From NCBI GenBank assembly GCA_021604865.1, contig BQJU01000026.1, forward strand, positions 31,270 to 95,269: a stretch of DNA of 64,000 bases, given 5' to 3'. Every line of letters begins with the position of its first letter. Within the stretch, counting starts at the first letter, position 1. The position numbers and the translations under genes are program-made. The notes below the pieces were generated by a model. It did no database searches, had not been told where the DNA came from, and saw only the letters and a program-made list of their open reading frames with translations. Shown here one piece after another: positions 56,148-63,617 of this stretch. Source of the stretch: Saprospiraceae bacterium (GTDB lineage: Bacteria > Bacteroidota > Bacteroidia > Chitinophagales > Saprospiraceae).

Positions 56148-56598
56148 AAGCGTCAAAGCCAGACAGGAGGGTCCGGGAGGCTGTTTTGCAGCCCAGCGTT
56201 TGATCTCAAACATGCTCTGACAGCACGTGTGGCACAACCACTGACTGCCAGGTGGCCCGCTAGCCGATTCAGTAGCGATTGCAACTCATTGCGATGGGCT
56301 AATAATGCATCTTTTTGCCACAAGTTCTCGCTTTAGCGGGCTCGTACAACAATGTGCATACAACAACCGCCAAACACTCCGGTTGGGGGAAGTGGACAAC
56401 ATCAGATGGTAGAATTGGAATCGGAACATTCGAACCCAAATTTAATGCAATAACTTGTCCTCCGTAGAAGCGTGAAAACTCAATACTACATCGCGCTATT
56501 TGTAAATATTTACCTCATAGGCGAATACTTCAAATAGCTCACTATTGTGTGTGATGAAGGGACTAAAACTGTAACTTATGAGCGACTTCCCGTTATGC
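56148..56598. repeat. Composite spacer with attC-like end before the OmpA gene
   Basis: Begins AAATAAGCGTCAAAGCCAGAC (related to 47263 and 52432). 56239-56358 matches 60023-60103 plus 60176-60204 (CTGACTGCCAGGTG, CTCATTGCGATGGGCTAATA, CGCTTTAGCGGG, CAACAATG). Then comes CCGCCAAACACTCCG, shared with 49421. The last part runs from GCAATAAC (56447) to GTTATGC (56592-56598), an attC-like core pair about 150 bases apart. It also preserves the empty target site of the IS relic at 60205. Non-coding. Confidence 0.6.
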
Positions 56599-56614
56599 AT
56601 GAAAAATTTGTAAG

Positions 56615-57646
56615 ATGAGGTTAGCTATCATTTTTATTTTGTATTGTAATTCAGTAGTTCTTTGTCAAAACCTAGTACCTAATTCAAGTTTTGAAGAAAT
56701 AAATGACACAATAAGTAAATTTACTAAAGACAATATTGAGTTCACAAGTAAAATTAAAAATTGGACAACGCCTAATACTGCTTCTCCTGATTTGGTAACA
56801 CGTGATTTTGAAGAGAAATATATAAAAACGCCTTCTCCTCACACCGGACAGGTAATGGTCGGAATCCAAAGCGAAATCGACTGGAGTGAATACATTGGAG
56901 TAAACTTGACCAAAGCATTAACTCCGAATAGAACCTATTATGTAGAATACTGGATTCGAAGAGCTAATTGCATACGTCCAACAATGAACGTTGATCGAAT
57001 AATGAATAAAAACTTCGGGATACTATTTTCCTCAGATTCTATAACATCCTCTGATGGAAAGATGATGTACGGTTCTCCTCAAATAAATATTGATACTCAG
57101 GTATTAATAACAAATAAAGAATGGGTGAAAATATCAGGCTATTTTACGCCAAAAACGACCTGCGACAAACTTTATCTTGGTCAATTCCAGAAGGAAGGTG
57201 AAGGCCCCATTAATATGAGAGGATATTTTGTAATAGATGATGTTTTAGTAAAAGAGATAGCAGGCTTTGAATCGTTAGACCGTAATGAGGAATTACCAAT
57301 TGGAAGTATAATTCCATTAAATAACATACATTTTATATCAGGAACAACGGAGTTGAAGGATACTACATCTTATGCGCTTCTGAAAGATTTAGCAACTTAT
57401 CTAAAGTTAAATCCGACAGTAAGAATAAGAATTAACGGTCATACAGATTCAAAAGGAAGTGAGAAATCTAATTTTTTGCTGTCAAAAAGGAGAGCAAAAT
57501 TTATAGCAAAAAATATATTCCAGCTTGGAATTAATAAAGATAAAATTGAGTGGAAAGGGTTTGGAGAACAACATCCAATTGCCGATAATGAAGATGAAGA
57601 AGGTCGGTCATTGAACAGAAGAGTTGAGTTTGAGGTTATTAAGTGA
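56615..57646 (+). CDS. OmpA-family outer-membrane/periplasmic protein
   Basis: 343 residues: signal peptide (to about 17, VLCQ), a beta-rich domain (about 18-215, NLVPNSSFEEI, PHTGQVMVG) resembling carbohydrate-binding or jelly-roll modules found before OmpA domains in Bacteroidota, and the OmpA peptidoglycan-binding domain (about 240-342) with NGHTDSKGS, LLSKRRAKFI and LNRRVEFEV. It anchors to peptidoglycan. The AT-rich codon use fits the surrounding array. Confidence 0.85.
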   Translation: MRLAIIFILYCNSVVLCQNLVPNSSFEEINDTISKFTKDNIEFTSKIKNWTTPNTASPDLVTRDFEEKYIKTPSPHTGQVMVGIQSEIDWSEYIGVNLTKALTPNRTYYVEYWIRRANCIRPTMNVDRIMNKNFGILFSSDSITSSDGKMMYGSPQINIDTQVLITNKEWVKISGYFTPKTTCDKLYLGQFQKEGEGPINMRGYFVIDDVLVKEIAGFESLDRNEELPIGSIIPLNNIHFISGTTELKDTTSYALLKDLATYLKLNPTVRIRINGHTDSKGSEKSNFLLSKRRAKFIAKNIFQLGINKDKIEWKGFGEQHPIADNEDEEGRSLNRRVEFEVIK

Positions 57647-57825
57647 GTGATAAATCAAAACACCACCACATAGAACAAATAAAATTGGAACAATACTCTG
57701 AGAGCATGTTTGGAGATCGGCTTTTCGCTTCCATATCCGACCTCGAAACGAGCACTCACTGTTGGTGGCAACACTTTGAAACAAAAATTAAGATTGCATT
57801 ACTAATTATATAAAATGACAAAAAA

Positions 57826-58014
57826 ATGGAAAGAATAACAAAAAGAAAACCGCTGATTTTAATGTCAATTGGATTGTTTGTAATTGCAAGTTCACAGATA
57901 TTATCACATCTAATGGAATTACCCGATTTAGTAAATGGTTCTCTTTTTGGAATCGGAATTGGATTACTACTTACGTCTTTGATTTTTGGGAATTTCAAAA
58001 CGGCTCAGAGTTAG
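57826..58014 (+). CDS. Small two-helix membrane protein
   Basis: 62 residues with two hydrophobic stretches (about 10-28 and 38-54) separated by SHLMELPDLVNG. Family not recognised, though short proteins of this kind occur in Bacteroidota near resistance or toxin-antitoxin genes. It is preceded by a spacer with a hairpin and GTTGGTGGC (57761), and followed by a spacer with the palindrome CCCCACATGGGG (58104-58115). This suits a one-gene cassette. Confidence 0.55.
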   Translation: MERITKRKPLILMSIGLFVIASSQILSHLMELPDLVNGSLFGIGIGLLLTSLIFGNFKTAQS

Positions 58015-58173
58015 AATTAAAGAAAATTAATAAGGTGGCATTCAAAATCTGTACGGAAAGGACTAGAAAGCCTCGTAATCAAGCACTAATACACAGCTAC
58101 TCGGCCAGCCCCACATGGGGTCTGTACGCCCGATATGAAGAACTTTGGTGGTAATCACAAAATAAATAGAGAT

Positions 58174-58910
58174 ATGAAAAACCTAAAACTTATTATTGGA
58201 CTGCTATTCATTCTTATAACAATTAGCTGGAAAACGAATGATTCAAATTGCAAGAACAGCATTTTTATTTTAAATCAGCTTAAGGAAAACACGATGTTAA
58301 TGGTTATTGGAATGAATCAGAGATAAAGGTACACATCCAAGAACCTAGAGTAGGTAATTCTCAAAGATATACTAAATTACACCTCAAAAATTCTGATGAT
58401 TACTTTGAAATGGAAAGGTTTAGAGAAGATGGAATTGTCAAAAGGATCCTTACTGGAAATGGAGACAGTAAGATATTCCTGAACGGAGAATCTGAGTTGT
58501 CAGAAGCTATAATAGAGAAGTATAAACTCAACCAGGAAAGAAGTATCAGCCATAAAAATTTTTATAAGTTGATGTATGGAATCCCAATGTCAATAACAGA
58601 TAAACTTTGGAAGAAAATACTCCCAGCTCAAAAAGCAGAATATGAAGGAAGGGAAGTTTATAGAATTAATATGGAGCTAAATGAAAAAATGATAAGCACA
58701 TATTGGACATTAATCATTGAAGTTGAAACCTATAAATTATTAGCAATCGAGTTTAATCATCCAGACGAACCCGAAAAAGAAGAAGAGATAATTAAATTTG
58801 AAGGTGAGTTTGAATTTAACGGGATAAAGATTCCTCGAATTAGAAACTGGTATATCAAAGGTACCAATGAATATTTGGGAACAGATATTGTTGTTGAAGA
58901 ATTAGAATGA
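58174..58910 (+). pseudogene. Secreted DUF6503-like protein disrupted by a single-base frameshift
   Basis: The first part from ATG 58174 has a signal peptide (IIGLLFILITISWK) and stops at 58326 in the wrong frame. From about 58290 the -1 frame reads HDVNGYWNESEIKVHIQEPR and continues without a stop to 58910, including YEGREVYRINMEL and EGEFEFNGIKIPRIRNWYI. HDxNGxW followed by EPR is a signature I associate with DUF6503/LolA-like lipid-binding proteins. The shift lies between 58284 and 58292, at GGAAAAC. A sequencing error in the A run cannot be excluded. Confidence 0.7.
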
Positions 58911-58962
58911 AGACGACCATCAACAAAAAACTCACGACAATGTCGTCGATTCCTCAGCCATT

Positions 58963-59012
58963 GCGTAAGGACTCAGCACCTTGCTTCGCCGTAGCTTCGC
59001 GAAGGCAGAGTA
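58963..59012 (-). repeat. Dispersed repeat, inverted copy of 45099-45150
   Basis: GGACTCAGCACCTTGCTTCG, then GTAGCTTCGCGAAGGCAGAG, matches the reverse complement of 45099-45150 over about 50 bases with few changes. The two copies bracket most of the AT-rich array in opposite orientation, so recombination between them could invert 14 kb. Confidence 0.65.
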
Positions 59013-59086
59013 GAAGCATTGGTAGCAAAGGATCCCATTTTCGATAGATAATTAAAATAATAAAAAGAAAAAAGAAGGCGAAAAGA

Positions 59087-59150
59087 TAACACTGCACCAG
59101 CGGCCATGGCCAGCAAAAGCTGGGCACGTCTCCGGCGCTAACCGTTGGCA
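59087..59150 (+). repeat. attC-like site, compact type
   Basis: 64 bases from TAAC (59087) to GTTGGCA (59144-59150). The arms GCACCAGC/GGCGCT-like and GGCCAGC-AAAA-GCTGGGC form a long imperfect hairpin. Homologous to 53491-53562, which separates two other unrelated genes. The dioxygenase start follows 20 bases later. Confidence 0.7.
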
Positions 59151-59169
59151 GCAACAAAAAAATAAAACT

Positions 59170-59961
59170 ATGAAAAGGTCAAAACGAAGAAAATTTATAC
59201 TTGGGTCTTTATCTACACTTGGAATCGTTGGGTTGAGTGCTTGGTTAGGCAAAGTAAAAATCTTAACGTGGATGGTTCGTAAGGAACGAGATAGCGAACC
59301 GAATATGACTTTTTCTCCAAATTCTGATGAAGATATTTGCGTTTTATCATCTCCAATTTCTGAAGGACCATATTATTTGAAATCACCATTAAGAAGTGAT
59401 ATAAGGGAAGAAAGAATAGGAAAAACGTTGAACCTCAAGTTTGAGGTCGTTGATTATCCTAGTTGCAATCCAATTGAAAATGCAGTAGTTGAAATTTGGC
59501 AATGTGATGCTCATGGAAACTATGGAGGTTATCCTGAAGGAATAGGACACAATATTTGGGAAACTGCCAAACTGTTAGAATTTGGGAAAAAAGAACACAT
59601 TGACCCTACTACAGAGAAAATATTTCTTCGTGGATTTCAAGAAACTGATTTAGAAGGGAAAGCTGAATTTACAACAATTGTTCCTGGTTGGTATGATCCA
59701 AGAGTACCTCATATTCATTTTAAAATTATTATAGACAATGAAGTGCATTTAACTAGTGAATTATATTTCGATGAGGAATTTTGTAACCAACTATTTACCT
59801 CTATGTCGCCTTATAATCAATACGGAAAATCACCATATAATTTTAAAAATGATGGCTCTTTAGTGAATGTTACAGAAGGGAAGGGTCTTATCTTAAAACC
59901 TGCTGAAGAACAAAATGAGATCGCTGTTGCCTATGCAAAGATAGGTGTCAACCTAACTTAA
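59170..59961 (+). CDS. Intradiol ring-cleavage dioxygenase-like protein
   Basis: 263 residues. An N-terminal twin-arginine-like or membrane segment (RSKRRKFILGSLSTLGIVGL) precedes the protocatechuate-dioxygenase fold. Likely Fe(III) ligands are seen: Tyr in SEGPYYL, Tyr in VPGWYDPR, and His-x-His in VPHIHFK. Sequence VEIWQCDAHGNYGGY is also typical. Characterised family members open catechols, but secreted Bacteroidota versions have unknown substrates. Its last codons contain ACCTAAC (59951-59957), an exact RYYYAAC core, so the following spacer starts inside the gene. Confidence 0.82.
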   Translation: MKRSKRRKFILGSLSTLGIVGLSAWLGKVKILTWMVRKERDSEPNMTFSPNSDEDICVLSSPISEGPYYLKSPLRSDIREERIGKTLNLKFEVVDYPSCNPIENAVVEIWQCDAHGNYGGYPEGIGHNIWETAKLLEFGKKEHIDPTTEKIFLRGFQETDLEGKAEFTTIVPGWYDPRVPHIHFKIIIDNEVHLTSELYFDEEFCNQLFTSMSPYNQYGKSPYNFKNDGSLVNVTEGKGLILKPAEEQNEIAVAYAKIGVNLT

Positions 59962-60204
59962 AGGCTGCTGCCAGCAGCCGATTGGTCAAAATGCCGTTGT
60001 AAATCGCGTAGGGCACGCACATAACTGACTGCCAGGTGATCCGCTAGTCGATCCAGCGGTGATTGAAACTCATTGCGATGGGCTAATAATGCTTTTTTTA
60101 CCATGATGATATTGATTTATTGAAATAGGAGGATAAGGAGAATTATGCTATCTTGAGTGGGCTATTTGGCAAGGTTCCCGCTTTAGCGGGTTCGTTCAAC
60201 AATG
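59962..60204. repeat. Spacer left part with shared repeat and small minus-strand frame
   Basis: GGCTGCTGCCAGCAGCC (59963-59979) is a perfect palindrome. 60023-60103 matches 56239-56320, and CCCGCTTTAGCGGG (60177-60190) matches 56328-56341. On the minus strand a 48-codon frame (60103 to 59958) reads MVKKALLAHRNEFQSPLDRL and on; a degenerate version is present in the 56-kb copy. Its family is not recognised, and it may be a fragment of a transposase or a small conserved gene. Confidence 0.5.
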
Positions 60205-60584
60205 CATCAACTCCATTAAGTTAAGTATACCAAAGCAGCATAATTTTTGATAGGCTGCTAGATTTTAGCTTCCGGCCCTAAAATAAATTTTACTACCACC
60301 CAGGGCAATTTAAAACCAAAGTAGCCCCGATCATAGATCATTAACACCTCTTTTGGCTGATCAGCAGCCCAGTCCTGGGCGGTGCTTAATAAGAATGGAA
60401 TCCCGAGTGAAGTCTTCAGGACGTTGTCAATGTTTTACCTCACTGGCTGCCTGACGATTAAATTGTCGAATTTGTTTGATGATTTTGAAGCTTTTTTTTC
60501 ATTTTTAGCTAACTTGATGGTAAAATATTATTGAATCAATCTCCTAAATTTGGCATTTCTATGCTTAGCTTAATGGGATTGAAT
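60205..60584 (-). mobile_element. IS4-type element relic with terminal inverted repeats and AATG target duplication
   Basis: 380 bases. Ends CATCAACTCCATTAAGTTAA and (inverted) ATTCAATCCCATTAAGCTAA are imperfect inverted repeats. AATG flanks both sides (60201-60204 and 60585-60588), and the uninterrupted sequence ACAATGTGCAT survives at 56349-56359. On the minus strand, about 60440-60260, a frame reads LGIPFLLSTAQDWAADQPKE, then VLMIYDRGYFGFKLPW, the region around the second catalytic Asp of IS4-family DDE transposases. Most of the transposase is missing. Confidence 0.65.
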
Positions 60585-60605
60585 AATGTGCATATCGATC
60601 AGCCG

Positions 60606-60646
60606 GACTAAACGACCGCCCGCCGTATGCACTGAACGTTGCCATC
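60606..60646 (+). repeat. attC-like right end before the MntA/HepT unit
   Basis: GACTAAACGACCGCCCGCCG through GTATGCACTGAACGTTGCC. It matches 61707-61744 (GCCTAACGCCGCCCGCCGTA, TGCACTAAC). The full site probably began with ACCTAAC at 59951 before the insertions. Confidence 0.55.
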
Positions 60647-60710
60647 AATTAAAAAGAAGGAACCTTCAGAATCGAAAATTCGTTAACTTAGCTAATAAAT
60701 TTGATGAAAA

Positions 60711-61031
60711 ATGAATTTGCTAAACGTACATCGGAAAGAGCTAACTGAAGCATGCATTCACGCAAAAGTTGAGGAGCTTTATGCGTTTGGATCGATACTT
60801 ACAGACAAATTTACAGAAGAGAGCGATATTGATTTCATAGTCTCCATAAAATCCGAAGACCCTATTGAGTATGGTGAACATTACTTTGAGTTGAAGTTCA
60901 AATTAGAGGAAATTTTTAATAGAAAGATTGATTTACTTGAGCAGAAAGCCATACGTAATGAACTATTTAGAGACTTAATAGATCAGAAAAAAATGCTTGT
61001 TTATGCCAGAACAAATCAAAGTGTGGCTTAG
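60711..61031 (+). CDS. MntA-like minimal nucleotidyltransferase antitoxin
   Basis: 106 residues. The GS-x10-DxD motif is exact: GSILTDKFTEESDID (about residues 28-42). MntA proteins add AMP to a tyrosine of the HEPN toxin HepT and so inactivate it (type VII toxin-antitoxin). The HEPN gene overlaps its 3' end by about 29 bases. Small size and operon order fit the family. Confidence 0.85.
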   Translation: MNLLNVHRKELTEACIHAKVEELYAFGSILTDKFTEESDIDFIVSIKSEDPIEYGEHYFELKFKLEEIFNRKIDLLEQKAIRNELFRDLIDQKKMLVYARTNQSVA

Positions 61032-61332
61032 AGATATCGAACGAGCGATACTTGAAGTTAACGAATTTCTACCTGAGCCGCGAAACTCCCTCGAGTTTGA
61101 AAAAGATCTGAAAACGAAACGGGCCGTTGAAAGATGCATCGAAATAATTGGGGAAGCAATGGGCCGAATATTGAAAATTGAACCTGATATTCAAATCAGT
61201 AACGCTCGAAAAATAGTGGATACCCGCAATCGAATCATTCATGGATATGATTCGGTTTCAGATGATTTAATCTGGTAAATCGCCATAAAATATCTCCCTA
61301 TTCTGAGTAAAGAAATAATAAGGAAAAACTAA
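61003..61332 (+). pseudogene. HepT-like HEPN toxin with in-frame TAA near the end
   Basis: From ATG 61003 (MPEQIKVWLRDIERA) the HEPN signature RNRIIHGY (RxxxxH) is intact, but the frame stops at TAA 61276-61278 after DDLIW. It then reads on as IAIKYLPILSKEIIRKN to a second TAA at 61330. HepT proteins normally continue past DxxxW with a helix like this, so the tail of 18 residues is lost through the nonsense codon. The catalytic core is complete, so activity may persist. The original stop overlaps the attC-like AAC core at 61327. Confidence 0.7.
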
Positions 61333-61471
61333 TGAGGACATTGGCGCAGCGGCCATGCCACTCCAAATCATTTGAGGTTGCTCTTGAGCAAATCAATCTG
61401 TATCTTGAAAAGATTGTTGCGCTTGATTACAGAATAAGAGGGGGGCACTTCGCCGCGCCTGGACGTTCGTT
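61327..61471 (+). repeat. attC-like site after the MntA/HepT unit
   Basis: 145 bases from AACTAAT (61327) to GTTCGTT (61465-61471). Arms GGCGCAGCGGCCATGCC and GGGCACTTCGCCGCGCC pair imperfectly. GCAGCGGCCATG is shared with 59087-59150. The ancestral stop codon of the HEPN gene lies in the left core. Confidence 0.6.
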
Positions 61472-61496
61472 TCCATTGGAAATAAAAATAAAAACC

Positions 61497-61682
61497 ATGG
61501 AAAAAATTATTTCATTTTTATTCATTTCAAGTTTGATAATAAGTTGTTCGACGACAAATAGAATTGATTGGTCAAATTCTTATTGGGGAACACTCGAATC
61601 GGATGAAGCATATCTCTATACAGCGGATAGTTTGACTTCAATTGTTGATAAAGAAATAAAAAAAGAAAACGGAAGCGAATAA
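61497..61682 (+). CDS. Small lipoprotein
   Basis: 61 residues from ATG 61497, with a lipoprotein signal FLFISSLIISC (Cys17) followed by a short polar tail. The frame extends upstream to 61332, but only through the attC-like repeat. Family not recognised. It is the shortest unit of the array. Confidence 0.55.
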   Translation: MEKIISFLFISSLIISCSTTNRIDWSNSYWGTLESDEAYLYTADSLTSIVDKEIKKENGSE

Positions 61683-61706
61683 AAAATAGTGTAGAACAGC
61701 CAGCCC

Positions 61707-61744
61707 GCCTAACGCCGCCCGCCGTATGCACTAACACATTGACC
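61707..61744 (+). repeat. attC-like site before the FG-GAP gene
   Basis: Starts with GCCTAAC (61707-61713), an exact RYYYAAC core, followed by GCCGCCCGCCGTATGCACTA. It ends near CATTGACC, one base off GTTRRRY. Homologous to 60606-60646. Confidence 0.6.
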
Positions 61745-61832
61745 ACTAAAAGTCAAAAAATAATGCAATCAGCCAAAAGATTAAACCTTTTCATTTCAAC
61801 GGGGTCAAATAATCTTAATTAAAAAATGAAAA

Positions 61833-63617
61833 ATGAAATTTAATTTTCTATTGTTGTTTGGGGCTATCTTATCACTTTGCGCAACAAACCTTTTGGCCCA
61901 AGTGACCACGCAATGGGGGCCTGATGGATTTGTGAAAATTGAAAATAATTCTGGAGGGTTGATTGCTGACCTAGAAAACGGAGATAGGTTTAGCCGGGAC
62001 CACGACCAAGCTGGAGACATTAACGATGATGGAGTAATTGACCTAGTAGTAGGTGCCCGTTCAGATGATGACGGAGCCACAGATGCAGGAGCAGTTTATA
62101 TTCTATTTATGAATAATGATGGAACTGTTCAGTCAAACCCAAAAATTTCAGCAACAGAAGGCGGATTTACAGATGCTTTAAGTGAAGGCAGTTTTTTTGG
62201 TTACGGAGTTGCTGGCATTGGAGATTACGATAATGATAACATACCCGACATAGCGGTTACGGCTATTGGTGTTATATATATAATTCATTTGAATAGTGAC
62301 GGAACGGTTAAAAACTTTGTAAAGAATCAAAATATTAATTCTCAAGGTTTGTCTGCAATAGGTGACCTAAATAATGACGGTAGGATAGATTTAGTTGCTT
62401 GCCAATCCACATCAAACGAAGGGGGAACTCAAAGAGGAGCCATTAAAATACTCTTTTTTGATGATACATCACACGTAATAAATTCAAGTACAGTAACGAT
62501 TAGTTCAACACAAGGTGGTTTTGGAACAGGACTTCAGGATAATGACCGTTTTGGAGGTAGAGAGGTTGCTATGCTAGGTGATATAGACAATGACGGGACA
62601 AAAGAATTAGCCGTAGGCGCTTTTATGTCTGATGGTGGAAAAGGGGCCATTTGGATTTTATCTTTGGATAATACGACTTTTAATGTGGTTTCTAAACTCA
62701 AAATTACTGAAGGATTAAATGGTTTTACAGACACACTAACAACAGGCGTAAATCCCAATGGTACCGCAGGTGCAAATTTAGGCCACGCATTGTGTAAAGT
62801 GGGAGACTTAAATGGTGATGGAGTTCCAGACTTGATGACGGGTGCAAATCAACAAAACGAAGGTTGGGGGTATATCTTATATTTAAACGCAGACAAAACC
62901 GTAAAAACATACACAAGAATAAACAATACAGATGGTGGTTTTGGGTTAATACTAGACTCTGAAGAAAGGTTCTCACGCTCTATTTCTTTTATTGGTGATT
63001 TGAGAGGAGATGGAACAATTGCTGTAAACTATGGAGGTGGTGCTGGTGGCACAGGTACGTTATATCTTTTGTTTTTAAAACCTTGTGACTTTACACAAGA
63101 GGCAGGATTTAACCGTTGGAGCGGTGGAAATATTTTATTTTCAAATTGGGATCATAATTCACAATCGCTCACAAGTGACTCGTTAACTCTTGAACAATGC
63201 ACTTTTAAGGCGTTTGAAACAGATGCTGCCTATATGACCTATAATTACAATGATGGCAGATGTATTTGTATGGACTCTACGGCCATTTTAGCAACCAGTA
63301 CGGAATTAAGTACCGCATTTTCCAATGAATGTTATAGCGGTTTTCTAACAACGGATTTAATAGAAATGAATACTGAGAACCAAGCAATTATTTACCCAAA
63401 CCCAACTAGCTCCACACTCATTTTAGAGACATATCAGACTTCATTTTCAGAAGGAGATAGCATTCAGGTTTCATCAATATTGGGTAAACAAATCTACTCT
63501 TCAAGATTATATTCACCACAGACCACCATTGATTTATCTAGTTTCCCACAAGGCACTTACATACTAACTACGAGCATAAATGGGGTGCAAAAATCATATA
63601 AAATTTTGAAAGAATAA
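61833..63617 (+). CDS. FG-GAP (integrin-alpha-like) propeller protein with type IX secretion sorting domain
   Basis: 594 residues: signal peptide (to about 22, NLLAQ), then about seven FG-GAP repeats with calcium-binding loops such as DINDDGVIDLVVGA, DYDNDNIPDIAV, DLNNDGRIDLV and DLNGDGVPDLMTGA (about 40-400). A cysteine-containing region follows (about 405-515). The C-terminus is a type A sorting domain (IIYPNPTSSTLILE ... FPQGTYIL) for type IX secretion to the cell surface. It is probably a surface-exposed or secreted adhesin-like protein. Last complete gene of the window. Confidence 0.9.
   Translation: MKFNFLLLFGAILSLCATNLLAQVTTQWGPDGFVKIENNSGGLIADLENGDRFSRDHDQAGDINDDGVIDLVVGARSDDDGATDAGAVYILFMNNDGTVQSNPKISATEGGFTDALSEGSFFGYGVAGIGDYDNDNIPDIAVTAIGVIYIIHLNSDGTVKNFVKNQNINSQGLSAIGDLNNDGRIDLVACQSTSNEGGTQRGAIKILFFDDTSHVINSSTVTISSTQGGFGTGLQDNDRFGGREVAMLGDIDNDGTKELAVGAFMSDGGKGAIWILSLDNTTFNVVSKLKITEGLNGFTDTLTTGVNPNGTAGANLGHALCKVGDLNGDGVPDLMTGANQQNEGWGYILYLNADKTVKTYTRINNTDGGFGLILDSEERFSRSISFIGDLRGDGTIAVNYGGGAGGTGTLYLLFLKPCDFTQEAGFNRWSGGNILFSNWDHNSQSLTSDSLTLEQCTFKAFETDAAYMTYNYNDGRCICMDSTAILATSTELSTAFSNECYSGFLTTDLIEMNTENQAIIYPNPTSSTLILETYQTSFSEGDSIQVSSILGKQIYSSRLYSPQTTIDLSSFPQGTYILTTSINGVQKSYKILKE

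Noticed and set aside
45047..63617. Prophage or conjugative element as explanation of the AT-rich region
   Set aside because: No phage structural, replication, relaxase or type IV secretion genes are present; genes are short unrelated units in one direction.
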